Below, piece by piece: positions 53,921-64,000 of a stretch of DNA of 64,000 nt. The stretch covers positions 60,954,501-61,018,500 of the forward strand of contig NC_073628.1 of assembly GCF_029407905.1 (NCBI RefSeq), read 5' to 3'. Position numbers and translations under genes: made by a program. Position 1 is the stretch's first letter, and each line of letters opens with the position of its first letter. The notes below the pieces were generated by a model that ran no database searches, was not told the DNA's origin, and saw nothing but the letters and a program-made list of their open reading frames with translations. Origin of the DNA: Bubalus kerabau. Lineage: Eukaryota > Chordata > Mammalia > Artiodactyla > Bovidae.

Positions 53921-54502
53921 AGTCACCAGCAATTGTAGCCACCACAGATGGTGAGCTGGTGAGTCCTAACAGCACTTAGGAAGGAGAAGAATGCCAGCTA
54001 TCAGATTGTAGCCACTCCCTACAGTGAGTGAGCGCCATGCCAGCTCAGGATGTGAAAAACACAGGATTCTGGCCCCAGAATAGCTGAGATGCATATCAAA
54101 GAAATGATTTCAGTGACCCCAGTCTCTTACATCTACTCATATACAGAAAAAGTGCTAAATTCTTTAACTTGAGATAGCTGGTTTTCTTTAGCAATAATCT
54201 TTTGATGTTAAGACTACCTGCCCTTTGTTACAAAACTTCTATATCACCTGGCTCTTTCTCTCATGTCCTGGAAGCATTTCTCTCAGGGTCACTTGAGATG
54301 CTAGCCCTTGGTCTTGAGGCCCTAAGAATTTGTACCACATAAAACAGAACTCTCAATTTTTAGGTTGTGAATATTTTTTAAGTCTGCAACCCTTTCCTAC
54401 TAGCCTTGATTACTGCATTTTTAAATACCAGAATATCCTAAAGTCAGTATCTTATAGTTTTACCTTTTCCTATGAAGTGAAACATTAAATAAATAATGGT
54501 AC
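53921..54502. other. Non-repeat interval
   Basis: Unique sequence with no gene seen. Confidence 0.4.
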
Positions 54503-54803
54503 TGCCATTAGACGGAGAAGGCAATGGCATCCCACTCCAGTACACTTGCCTGGAAAATCCCATGGACGGAGGAGCCTGGTGGGCTGCAGTCCATGGGGTT
54601 GCTAGGAGTCGGACACGACTGAGTGACTTCACTTTCTCTTTTCACTTTCATGCATTGCAGAAGGAAATGGCAACCCACTCCAGTGTTCTTGCCTGGAGAA
54701 TCCCAGGGACAGGGGAGCCTGGTGTGCTGCCATCTCTGGGGTCACACAGAGTCGGACACGACTGAAGTGACTTAGCATAGCATAGCATAGCATTGCCATT
54801 AGA
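54503..54803 (+). repeat. Bov-A2 SINE with perfect 10-bp duplication
   Basis: The insert 54513-54793 is flanked by identical TGCCATTAGA repeats (54503-54512, 54794-54803). The tail is a (GCATA)n pentamer array instead of the usual CAG repeat. Confidence 0.94.
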
Positions 54804-55038
54804 AAGGGAACATGATGATAATAGTATGCATAGCATGATGACGTTTATGAAAACAAAAAGAATATGCATAATTACTATGGAAACATAGGAAAATGGCTAA
54901 AAGAGCATATAGAAACAAGGGCATATCCTTGGGAAAGAAGTGAAACCTAATGGGATGAAATGGAATTTCAATTTTTTTGTCTTAAATATTTTTTAGCTAA
55001 AACATATAGAGTTTTCAATTAAAATACATAAAGCAATG
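54804..55038. other. Short AT-rich interval
   Basis: Nothing recognised. Confidence 0.35.
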
Positions 55039-55158
55039 ACTTCCCTGGTTGTCCAGTAGTTAGGACTCTGTGCTTCCAATGCTAGGGATTCAGGTTTGAT
55101 CCCTGGTGGGGGAACTAAAACCCCACATGCTCTAAGGTGTGGTCAAAAAGAAAAAAAA
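55039..55158 (+). repeat. CHR-type tRNA-derived SINE
   Basis: 'gacttccctggttgtccagt', 'ttaggactctgtgcttccaa', 'gtttgatccctggtggggga', 'aactaaaaccccacatgctc', then an A-rich tail. This is the older cetartiodactyl tRNA-Glu-related SINE pattern, without a Bov-A half. Confidence 0.8.
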
Positions 55159-55956
55159 AATGTATATAAAACAAATGGTAAGCAAAATGCAGTGCCCTAA
55201 AAGTATGAGTAATTACAAAAATTTAATTATAAAATTAGGTGTAAACATCAGAAACATTGAAAGTACACCATGTCATTTAAATATGCAGGTATGATTGCTA
55301 CTTCAGTTTTTTTTTTTTTCTATAAATGAAATTCAAAGACTTTCCATATAGTGTTTGAATTTTTTTTGTCTCTCAGGTATATGTGTAGGCATTATATCTA
55401 AATGAAACAAATTCAGTGCTTATAAACTACATCTGTTCCAAATTTCACAAATTCTTTAATATTAAAACTCAAAAGCAATACAAAAAGAGCTTTAAAAATC
55501 AACCAGAACACTGATGTTAAGGCTGCCCTACTAAAAATCTTAAAAAGAATGACCTGAACCATTTTTGTAAAATCTAGCTTTCTAGGTCTTTTGCTGAAAG
55601 AATACCCCTCTTACCTTACTACTGAGAGCATTAAAATTCCCAGGAAAATGGGAGAGATGTTATTATAGCATATAATAAAATAAAAGGATTTTTATTCCCT
55701 GTAGAGAAAGTCTTCTGACATTTTTTCTCTTGTCCAGTAAATATATATATATGTTAAGGGTGTTTGCTTTGTTACTTGTCTGTTACTGAGTGCTCTACTA
55801 CTGAATGAGTCCCTGGTGTCACTTAGTTTTCTGTGTGATGAAGCTGTGCAAAAATTCTCTAAGGCCAAACTATTTATTTCTATGCATGGAAGATTCTATG
55901 ATCAACAATAGCAAGCTCTATTTTAAAATTAAATCAAATAAGGACCACTAAAATAT

Positions 55957-55960
<4 letters not shown>
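55159..55960. other. AT-rich non-repeat interval
   Basis: Unique, with no gene and no recognised repeat. Confidence 0.4.

Positions 55961-55961
<1 letters not shown>

Positions 55962-56001
<40 letters not shown>
55962..56001. repeat. (TA)n microsatellite at BovB 5' junction
   Basis: About 40 bp of TA directly left of the truncated BovB start. Confidence 0.9.
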
Positions 56002-56009
<8 letters not shown>

Positions 56010-56011
56010 GA

Positions 56012-57975
56012 TGGAATGAGGTTTGTGACATTATACAGGAGACAGGGATCAAGACCATTCCCATGGAAAAGAAATGCAAAAAAAGCAAAATGGCTGTCTG
56101 GGGAGGCCTTACAAATAGCTGTGAAAAGAAGAGAAGGGAAAAGCAAAGGAGAAAAGGAAAGATATAAACATCTGTATGCAGAGTTCCAAAGAATAGTAGG
56201 AAGAGATAACAAAGCCTTCTTCACGATCAATGCAAAGAAATAGAGGAAAACAACAGAATGGGAAAGACTAAAGATCTCTTCAAGAAAATCAGAGATACCA
56301 AAGGAAAATTTCATGCAAAGATGGGCTCGATAAAGGACAGAAATGGTATGAACCTAACAGAAGCAGAAGATATTAAGAAGAGATGGCAAGATTACACAGA
56401 AGGACTGTACAAAAAAGATCTTCACGACCCAGATAATCACGATAGTGTGATCACTGACCTACAGTCAGACATGCTGGAATGTGAAGTCAAGTGGGCCTTA
56501 GAAAGCATCTCTATGAACAAAGCTAGTGGAGGTGATGGAATTCCAGTTGAGCTATTGAGAATCCTGAAAGATGATGCTGTGAAAGTGCTGCACTCAATAT
56601 GCCAGCACATTTGGAAAACTCAGCAGTGGCCACAGGACTGGAAAAGGTCAGTTTTCATGCCAATCCCAAAGAAAGGCAACGCCAAAGAATGCTCAAACTA
56701 CCACACAATTGCACTCATCTCACAAGCTAGTAAAGTAATGCTCAAAATTCTCCAAGCCAGGCTTCAGCAATATGTGAACCGTGAACTTCCTGATATTCAA
56801 GCTGGTTTTAGAAAAGGCAGAGGAACCAGAGATCAAATTGCCAACATCCACTGGATCATGGAAAAAGCAAGAGAGTTCCAGAAAAACATCTATTTCTGTA
56901 TTATTGACTATGCCAAAGCCTTTGACTGTGTGGATCACAATAAACTGTGGGAAATTCTGAAAGAGATGGGAATACCAGACCACCTGACCTGCCCCTTGAG
57001 AAACCTATATGCAGGTCAGGAAGGAACAGTTAGAACTGGACATGGAACAACAGACTGGTTCCAAATAGGAAAAGGAGTACGTCAAGGCTGTATATTGTCA
57101 CCCTGTTTATTTAACTTATATGCAGAGCACATCATGAGAAATGCTGGACTGGAAGAAACAAGCTGGAATCAAGATTGCCGGGAGAAATATCAATCACCTC
57201 AGATATGCAGATGACACCACCCTTATGGCAGAAAGTGAAGAGGAACTAAAAAGCCTCTTGATGAAAGTGAAGGTAAGAGTGAAAAATTTGGCTTAAAGCT
57301 CAACATTCAGAAAACGAAGATCATGGCATCCAGTCCCATCACTTCATGGGAAATAAATGGGGAAACAGTGGAAACAGTGTCAGATTTTATTTTTCTGGGC
57401 TCCAAAATCACTGCAGATGGTGACTGCAGCCATGAAATTAAAAGACGCTTACTCCTTGGAAGGAAAGTTATGAGAAACCTAGATAGCATATTTAAAAGCA
57501 GAGACATTACTTTGCCAACAAAGGTCCGTCTCGTCAAGGCTATGGTTTTTCCTGTGGTCATGTATGGATGTGAGAGTTGGACTGTGAAGAAGGCTGAGCA
57601 CTGAAGAATTGATGCTTTTGAACTGCGGTGTTGGAGAAGACTCTTGAGAGTCCCTTGGACTGCGAGGAGATCCAACCAGTCCATTCTGAATGAGATCAGC
57701 CCTGGGATTTCTTTGGAAGGAATGATACTAAAGCTGAAACTCCAGTACTTTGGCCACCTCATGCGAAGAGTTGACTCATTGGAAAAGACTCTGATGCTGG
57801 GAGGGATTGGGGGCAGGAGGTGAAGGGGACGATGGAGGATGAGATGGCTGGATGGCATCACTGACTCGATGCACGTGAGTCTGAGTGAACTCTGGGAGTT
57901 GGTGATGGACAGGGAGGCCTGGCGTGCTGCGATTTTGGGGTCGCAAAGAGTCGGACACAACTGAGCGACTGATCT
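56012..57975 (+). mobile_element. BovB, 5'-truncated, well preserved
   Basis: Starts between the endonuclease and polymerase ('gaggtttgtgacattataca') and runs to a clean tail of 'tgatc' pentamers (57960-57985). It holds a 318-codon polymerase frame (56258-57214) broken by a small deletion near 57158, a frameshift at about 56245, and a TGA at 57602-57604 in the 3' domain. Confidence 0.93.
56258..57214 (+). pseudogene. BovB reverse transcriptase core, 318 codons
   Basis: A polymerase fragment with the segments GIPVELLRILKDDAVKVLHS, MPIPKKGNAKECSNYHTIAL, QAGFRKGRGTRDQIANIHW, motif A IIDYAKAFDCVDHNKLW (catalytic Asp present) and motif B KGVRQGCILSPCLFNLYAEH. Just after GLEE a short deletion shifts the frame (ETSWNQDCREKYQ is the out-of-frame reading), so motif C (YADD) lies in another frame at about 57198-57209. 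Endonuclease absent. A recent but dead copy. Confidence 0.82.
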
Positions 57976-57985
57976 GATCTGATCT

Positions 57986-58650
57986 GTACATCTTATGATA
58001 GGTCAGAATACTCATGGATATCTCACCATTTCTATATCTACATCTAAATCTGTGTTTGTATCTCCTGAAGAGGAAAAGACCACTGAATGCAGGCATTAAA
58101 AGTTATTGTTCACTTGACATACTATCAGCAAGTTAGTAAAGGCCTCCTGTCTCTCAAAGTACCTAATTTTATCTACTGGACAAAACCAAAATTTTTTCTT
58201 TGGATCTCAATTCATCTAATGAAAGCATTGTTTAATTCAACACAGAAATACACACATGCACATACATGCACAAACAGCTTTTTTTTTTTTTTAGGCCAGT
58301 GTTTATCTCATACTCTTTAGTGTAAATAGTTTCACATTTTATTTAAAAGTTAAAGCAGAAAAATGAATCCAGTGTTCAGAGATATAAGAAATAGGATCAT
58401 GAATATGTAAAAAGAAAGTTTGGAATATCAGAGGTCCCAAGGCACAGTTTGCATTTTTTGTAAACCTTTATTCTCTTACAAATTTTTAAGTTTGCTCTAA
58501 ATATTTAAGATTTATATTTGTGACTGAAGAGAAGCACAACATTGCTATAGCTTGATGATGATGGTCAATTTTGCAGTCTTCTACACTACTGCTATATTTT
58601 GCCTTTTCCCAGAAGACTAATTAGGGGTTTTGCAAGAAGCATTATATTTT
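57986..58650. other. AT-rich non-repeat interval
   Basis: Unique, with short CA-like and T-runs at 58245-58295. No gene. Confidence 0.4.
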
Positions 58651-60069
58651 AATTTAAAAATGACACACAGGTACAAAAATGAAAATACAGATCAATGGAA
58701 CAAGATAGAGAGCCCAGAAATAAACACATGCACATTCAGTGAATTAATCTACAACAAAGGAGTTAAGAATATACAATGAACAAAAACAGTCTCCTCAATA
58801 AATGATGCTGGGAAGCTAGATAACTACATGTAAAAGAATGAAACTAAAACATTTTCTAACAACACACACACATACAAATAAACTCAAAAGGAATTAAAAG
58901 CCTAAATGTAAGACTGGATACTATAAAACTAGAGGAAAACATACACAGAACCACTTTGATGTAAATCACGGCAATATCTTTATGAATTTGACTCCTAGAG
59001 TAATGGAAATAAACAAATGGGACCTAGTTAAACTTAAAAAGTTCTGCTCAGCAAAAGAAACCAAAAACAAAGAAATGACAACCTACAGAATGGGGAAAAT
59101 ATTTGTGAATGATGTGATTAACCTCCAGGGATTAATCTCTAAAATATAAAAACAGCTTATGAAGCTTAATATAAAAAATAAAAACAACAACCCAATCCCA
59201 AAATGGGCAGAAGATCTAAATGTGCATTTCTCTGAAGCAGACATACACATGGCCAACAGACACATGAAAAGATGCCCAACATTTCTAATTATTAGAGAAA
59301 TGCAAATCAAAACTATAGTGAGATACCACTTCACACCAGTCCAATATTCCATTATCAAAAAATGTACAAATAATAAAGATTGGAAAGGGTGTGGAGAAAA
59401 GAGAACCCTTCTAAACTATTGGTGGGAATGTAAACTGCTACAACCAGCATGGAGAACAGTAAGGAGGTTCTTAAAAAACTAACAATAGAGCTACCATATG
59501 ACCCAGCAATACCTCTCCTGGGCATACATCCAGAGGAAACCATAATTTACAAAGATACAGGCACCCCGATGTTCAGTGCAACACTTTTACAACAACTGAG
59601 ACATGGAAGCAACCTAAATGTCCATCAAAAGAGGAATGGATAAAGAAGAGGTGGGACATGTATACAAGGGTATATTATTCAGTCATAAAAAAGAATGAAA
59701 TAATGCCACTTGCAGCAACATAGATGGACCTAGACATTATCATACTAAGTGAAGTAAGACAGACAAAGACAAACATCGTATGGTATTGTGTATATGTTGA
59801 TTCTTTAAAAACAAAAAAAAGGGAGAGAGAGAGATACAGAAAAACTTACATACAAAACAAACCAAAAGACATGGAAAACAAATATATGGTTACCAAAGGG
59901 GAAAAGCAAGGGGGATAACTTAGGAGTTTGGGATTAAAATGTACACAATACTATATATAAAATATAAAACTGACAAAGACCTACAGTATAGCACCAGGAA
60001 TTATACTCAATATTTTGCAATATCCTCTAAGGGAAAAGAATCTGAAAAAAATAGAGGTGTGTGTGTGTG

Positions 60070-60282
60070 TGTGTGTTTAGTTGCTAAGTCATGTCCGATT
60101 CTTTATAAACCCATGGACTGCAGTCCACCAAGCTCCTCTGTCCATGGGATTTCCCAGGCAAGAATATTGGATCAGGTTGCCAGTTCCATCTCCAGGGCAT
60201 TTTCCCCACCCAGGGCTTGAACCCTCACCTCCTGCATTGGCAGACAGATTCTTTACTGTGGAGCCACCAGGGAAACCCAGAG
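60070..60282 (-). repeat. Bov-tA SINE, antisense, in L1 3' UTR
   Basis: The complement from 'tagttgctaagtcatgtccg' to 'gtggagccaccagggaaacc'. A GT run (60058-60075) adjoins it. Confidence 0.85.
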
Positions 60283-60291
60283 ATACATATG

Positions 60292-60295
<4 letters not shown>

Positions 60296-60341
<46 letters not shown>
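60296..60341. repeat. (TA)n microsatellite
   Basis: About 45 bp of TA between the SINE and the end of the L1 3' UTR. Confidence 0.9.
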
Positions 60342-60410
60342 ACTTTGCTGTACACCTGAAATTAACACAACATTGTAAATCAACTCGACTTCAATAAAAA
60401 TGAAATATTA

Positions 60411-61070
60411 ATTCAAAAACCAAATTTTTTAAATGGCCTACAGGTAATTTGACTCCAAGAAAAGTAAGCAATAATTTAAGTATCAGCATTTATATATCTC
60501 CATTACATAAGACTCTTCAAGTGACCCCTGCTCCCTTCCCACTGTATGCTCCTACCTCTATCTCTAGTCTCAGGCCTTAGTCTGACGTCAAACACTACAT
60601 GTGCACAACTTGCATTGTGGAGTCTGGGAGAAGGAAAATCCCAGTTTTCTTGTTTAATAGCCATTTGAGTGTTATGAACTTAATTTTGTCCTCCTACACT
60701 TTTCTGTTGGAGTCTTAATTCCATATCTACACAGAAAGAAAGCCATGAGAGAGCCCAGTGAGAAGGCAGTCATCTCAAAGCCAAGGACAGACTTCTCAAG
60801 AAAAACCAACTTGATCTTAACTCCTAGCCTCCAGAACATGAGAGAATAACATTCTGTCTGTGGTGTTTTGTGATGGCAGCCCTAGTAAACTAAGACAAGA
60901 CCCTAAAACATCTTTGAATCTAAATTACTTTAACTATTTATATACCTTATAATGACAACAGATTGTATTGATTAACATGTGAAATAATCTAGAAACAATG
61001 ATGTACATACCCATAAATCTTATTTTCTCCCAGTATGTTTTTCCTGGGACTTCCAGTTCCATTGAACTCA
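60411..61070. other. Non-repeat interval
   Basis: Unique, no gene. Mixed base composition with no exon-like block. Confidence 0.4.
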
Positions 61071-61305
61071 TTCCCAGGGCTTCCCTGGTGACTCAGAGGT
61101 AAAGAAACAACATGCCAATTCAGGAGATAGGGGTTTTATCTCTGGGTCAGGAAGACCCCCTGAAGAAGGAAAAGGCAACCCGCCCCAGTATTCTTGCCTG
61201 GGAAATCCCACAGACAGAGGAGCCTGGAGGGCTCTAGTCCATGGGGTTGCAAAGAGTCAGGTACAACTTAGCAACTAAACAACAACAAACTCAATCCCAT
61301 CGGTG
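61066..61305 (+). repeat. Bov-tA SINE with 11-bp near-perfect duplication
   Basis: The SINE runs from 'gggcttccctggtgactcag' to 'acttagcaactaaacaacaa'. Flanking repeats AACTCATTCCC and AACTCAATCCC differ at one base. Confidence 0.88.
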
Positions 61306-61828
61306 GTTCATGTTATAAATATAAGGGCAGAAAATGAGAAGAGAAAAAGTTGATAATCAAAGGCATCTACAGAAAGTTCACTTGCATAACATTTACAAAA
61401 TATTATTCAAATAATATCATTTTATTTTTACTTTCCTCTAGTTCTGGTAATACTATTCTTCAAGAATATGTCTGTTAGAATATTAATTTTATCTTTAAAT
61501 GAAAAATTTTGAAATGAATAACACCCTTAGAAATTCTTACAGTATTACAATGTAAGTAAATATAAAATGAAAATGACTTCATCTTGTATAGGCAATTAAT
61601 GGATGTTTGGTCTCATATTTCAATATCACTTTGTTGGGTCTCCCAAATATTCTGCCTGGAACTTGTGAGTTACATTGAAGTGTGCCAACAACTCAAGAGA
61701 AGAGATCTTTCTCTGCCCCAATTTGCCTCACTTCATAATCCCATAGACTCCTTACAGTTTTTTCTTGACAAAAAGCTGATAATCATGATTAATCCCCCAC
61801 TTTCTTTCCTTTCCCATTTAACATCTGC
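61306..61828. other. Non-repeat interval
   Basis: AT-rich unique sequence. The 141-codon frame 61584-62009 is unique sequence fused to SINE sequence and is not considered coding. Confidence 0.4.
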
Positions 61829-61829
61829 G

Positions 61830-62035
61830 GCAGTCCATGGGGTCGCGAAGAGTCGGACACGACTGAGCGACTTCACTTTCACTTTTCACTTTCATGCATT
61901 GGAGAAGGAAATGGCAACCCACTCCAGTGTTCTTGCCTGGAGAATCCCAGGGACGGGGGAGCCTGGTGGGCTGCCGTCCATGGGGTCACACAGAGTCGGA
62001 CACGACTGAGGTGACTTAGCAGCAGCAGCAGCAGA
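61830..62035 (+). repeat. Bov-A2 SINE, first monomer truncated, (CAG)n tail
   Basis: Starts late in the first monomer ('gcagtccatggggtcgcgaa'), then the link 'cacttttcactttcatgcat' and a complete second monomer ending 'gacttagcagcagcagcagc'. Very low divergence. Confidence 0.92.
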
Positions 62036-62425
62036 TCAACATTCAGAATCTGACCACCCACCCCACCTCCATCTCCACCAGTTCTGATTCAAATCTCCCC
62101 TGAATTATTTTAATTACATTAACTTAACTATTTTAATACATACACATCTGTTACCGACCTTTCCCTCTTTCTCACTCCTTCCTTACGTTATGTTCTTTTC
62201 AGTCCTTGAACCAGGAACCCTGCAAAGGATCAGGCCACACACCTCAACTCTCCTCCAGCAAGGGAGCTTTACCTCTCAGGACGGTCCCACACATGCTCTT
62301 TTCTTCCATCAATTTCCCCAAAGCCAGCTGACTCCGCACTTGATCACCATTGTCTCTAATTAGAGGTAGGGAGAAGAAAGGAACTGATATTAAATACATC
62401 TGGCGATTCTAGACTCGTTAAGTTT
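62036..62425. other. Non-repeat interval
   Basis: Unique sequence with no gene. Confidence 0.4.
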
Positions 62426-62429
62426 TTAC

Positions 62430-62662
62430 TTGTGTGTGTGCCCACGCACACATGCACTCAGTCGTGTCCACCTCTTTGCGATCCCTTGGAGTGTAGCCCA
62501 CAAGGGTCCTGTGTCCATGGATTTCTCCAGGCAAGAATACTGGAGTGGGCTTCTATTTCCTTCTCTAGGGGATCTTCCTAGCCCAGGGACTGAACCTGAG
62601 TCTCTTGCCTCTTCTACAATGAAAGGCAGATTCTTTACCTCTGCATCCCCTGGGAAGCCCAT
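62430..62662 (-). repeat. Bov-tA SINE, antisense
   Basis: The complement from 'gcactcagtcgtgtccacct' to 'cccctgggaagccc'. Diverged. Confidence 0.85.
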
Positions 62663-62684
62663 CTTTATGTACATGAACTTATTA

Positions 62685-62845
62685 CATTCATTTAACAGAC
62701 AATGAAACCAATGAGCATCTGGAGTATTTGTATAACTCTGAACAAGTGTTAATCTAGCTAACTAGTAGCAGCACTGGGATTCAAACCCAGATAACTCTTA
62801 GGCTAATTTCCACACCCCATCTACCACATGCTGCCTTGAAGACAT
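62685..62845 (+). repeat. MIR SINE
   Basis: 'aacagacaatgaaaccaatg', then 'agcagcactgggattcaaac' and 'accacatgctgcctt'. This is the order of the mammalian-wide MIR element and explains the tRNA-like string at 62778. Confidence 0.75.
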
Positions 62846-63108
62846 TCTTTAGCACTTCTCATTGGCCTCACTGCTATTCCGGAATGACCATTCTGGCAGG
62901 TAGTAAAAGGATGTGTTTAGGAAGCAGAAAAAGGCAGAATTTGAAGACCATATCTTCATATTAAAACAGAAATAAACATTTCTAACATGGAGAGTTCTTT
63001 AATTAAATCAAAGAACCCAGATAAAGAAGTTAGCACCATTACTAGGAAAGACTAAGAACACACACACACAGATACACACCTCGCTACTTCCCTTACCCTC
63101 TTTCTCAT
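62846..63108. other. Short non-repeat interval
   Basis: Unique, with a CA run at 63058-63077. Confidence 0.4.
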
Positions 63109-63109
63109 T

Positions 63110-64000
63110 CAGTTCAGTTCAGTCACTCAGTCGTGTCTGACTGTTTGCAACCCCATGGACTGTAGCACTCCAGGCTTCCCTGTCCATCACCAACTCCCAG
63201 AGCTTGCTCAAACTCATGTCCGTTGAGTCAGTGATGCCATCCAACCATCTCATCCTCTGTGGTCCCCTTCTTCTCATGCTTTTAATGTTTCCCAGCATTA
63301 GGGTATTTTCAAATGAGTCACTCATTTGCATCAGGTGGCCAAAGTATGAGAATTTCAGCTTCAGGATCAGTCCTTCCAATGAATATTCAGGACTGATTTC
63401 CTTTCGGATGGCCTGGTTGGATCTCCTTGCAGTCCAAGGGATTCTCAAGAGTCTTCTCCAACACCACAGTTCAAAAGCATTAGTGTTTTGGTGCTCAGAC
63501 TTCTTTATGGTCCTGCTCTCACATCCATACATGACTACTGGAAGAACCATAGCTTTGACTAGATGGACCTGTGTTGGCAAAGTAATGGCTCTGCTTTTGA
63601 ATATGCTGTCTAGGTTTGTCATAGCTTTTCTTTGAAGGAGCAAGCATCTTTTAATTTCATGGCTGCAGTCACCATCTGCAGTGATTTTGGAGCCCAAGAA
63701 AATAAAGTCTGTCACTGTTTCCATTGTTTCCCCAGCTATTTGCCATGAAGTGATGGGACTGGATGCCATGATCTTCATTTTCTGAATGGTGAGTTTTAAG
63801 CCAGCTTTTCCACTCTTCTCTTTCACTTTCATCAAGAGACTCTTTAGTTCTTTGCTTTCTGCCATAAGGGTGGTGTTATCTGCTTATCTGAGGTTGTTGA
63901 TATTTCTCCCGGCAATCTTGATTCCAGCTTGCATTTCATCCATCCCAGCATTTCGCATGATGTACTCTGCATAGAAGTTAAATAAGTAGAGTGACTATAT
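63110..64000 (-). mobile_element. BovB, antisense, runs off right edge
   Basis: The complement from the tail ('cagttcagttcagtcactca') back to the polymerase region, still in BovB at base 64000 ('gcatagaagttaaataagta'). The true extent is outside the window. Confidence 0.9.
63119..63865 (-). pseudogene. BovB C-terminal domain, 248 codons open
   Basis: An open frame from MAESKELKSLLMKV, just after the YADD motif, to the natural end QTRLSD. Segments include NFIFLGSKITADGD-like DFIFLGSKITADGDCSHEIK, AFELWCWRRLLRIPWTARRS and DREAWSATVHGVAN. Upstream on the minus strand the YADD motif appears as YADK-like sequence interrupted by a stop (TAA in 'gataagcagataac'), so the polymerase is broken. Confidence 0.78.

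Larger units (their letters stand above)
58655..60410 (+). mobile_element. Older L1 ORF2 3' part and 3' UTR, sense
   Basis: Sense L1 from 'gaaaatacagatcaatggaa' through the C-terminal ORF2 region (frame 59159-59482: KWAEDLNVHFSEADIHMANR, DWKGCGEKRTLLNYWWEC) to the 3' end 'acaacattgtaaatcaactc' and 'cttcaataaaaatgaaa'. Several stops and frameshifts mark it as older than the L1 at 37590. An antisense SINE (60070-60280) and a TA array interrupt its 3' UTR. Confidence 0.85.

Noticed and set aside
61584..62009. 141-codon frame with an N-terminal hydrophobic stretch
   Set aside because: The second half is Bov-A2 SINE sequence read in a frame shared by many SINE copies; the first half has no support.
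62770..62815. tRNA-like string 'actgggattcaaacccaga'
   Set aside because: It lies in a MIR SINE with the usual flanking MIR sequence; no cloverleaf or complete A-box/B-box pair was found.
1..64000. Bacterial, viral or plasmid origin of part of the window
   Set aside because: Ruminant repeats are spread over the whole length, and no operon-like gene packing or phage-type gene is present. Only LTR remnants of endogenous retroviruses were found.

Overview
The window looks like mammalian nuclear DNA from a ruminant, most likely a bovid such as cattle, buffalo, sheep or goat. The basis is the mobile DNA: many copies of the RTE-type LINE BovB, the BovB/tRNA-derived SINEs Bov-tA and Bov-A2, ruminant-type L1 3' ends, and older mammalian repeats (MIR, L1M, a MER5-like DNA transposon). 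There is no prokaryotic or organellar signal, no tRNA or rRNA gene, no CRISPR array and no complete conventional protein gene. Almost every long open frame lies inside a retrotransposon copy.

Layout. 1-5.8 kb is the least repeat-filled part and holds three phase-compatible exon-like blocks (1370-1417, 3383-3465, 3899-3988) of an unrecognised acidic protein. 5.8-19 kb holds old antisense L1, three antisense BovB copies, an endogenous retroviral LTR (about 15.6-16.6 kb) and scattered SINEs. 19-25.4 kb is almost continuous BovB, including one near full-length but decayed copy. 25.4-34.5 kb is AT-rich sequence interrupted by an isolated CpG island (27.78-28.59 kb). 34.5-42.8 kb holds BovB, SINE and L1 copies, several with readable target-site duplications. 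42.8-49.7 kb is a BovB block whose core is a four-layer nest: SINE, then BovB, then a second BovB, then L1. 49.7-56 kb holds a tailless L1 fragment and a solo class II LTR sitting inside a SINE. 56-64 kb holds a well-preserved BovB, an older L1, SINEs, a MIR and a BovB that runs off the right edge.

How the parts relate. The autonomous LINEs (BovB and L1) supply reverse transcriptase and endonuclease. The SINEs are their dependents: BovB 3' ends resemble the Bov-A parts of the SINEs, and the SINE heads resemble tRNA. Nested insertions give a relative chronology. Three BovB copies (16.6, 19.0 and 44.3 kb) have an inverted 5' segment of the kind made by twin priming. I found no undescribed biological system. 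The most unusual signals are insertion-mechanism records: the nested stack and the 397-codon chimeric frame it creates, an L1 insertion with a non-L1 5' segment, a 3'-truncated L1 fragment with a perfect duplication but no tail, and a diagnostic 20-bp block shared by two BovB copies. All family names rest on recognition by eye; no database search was run.
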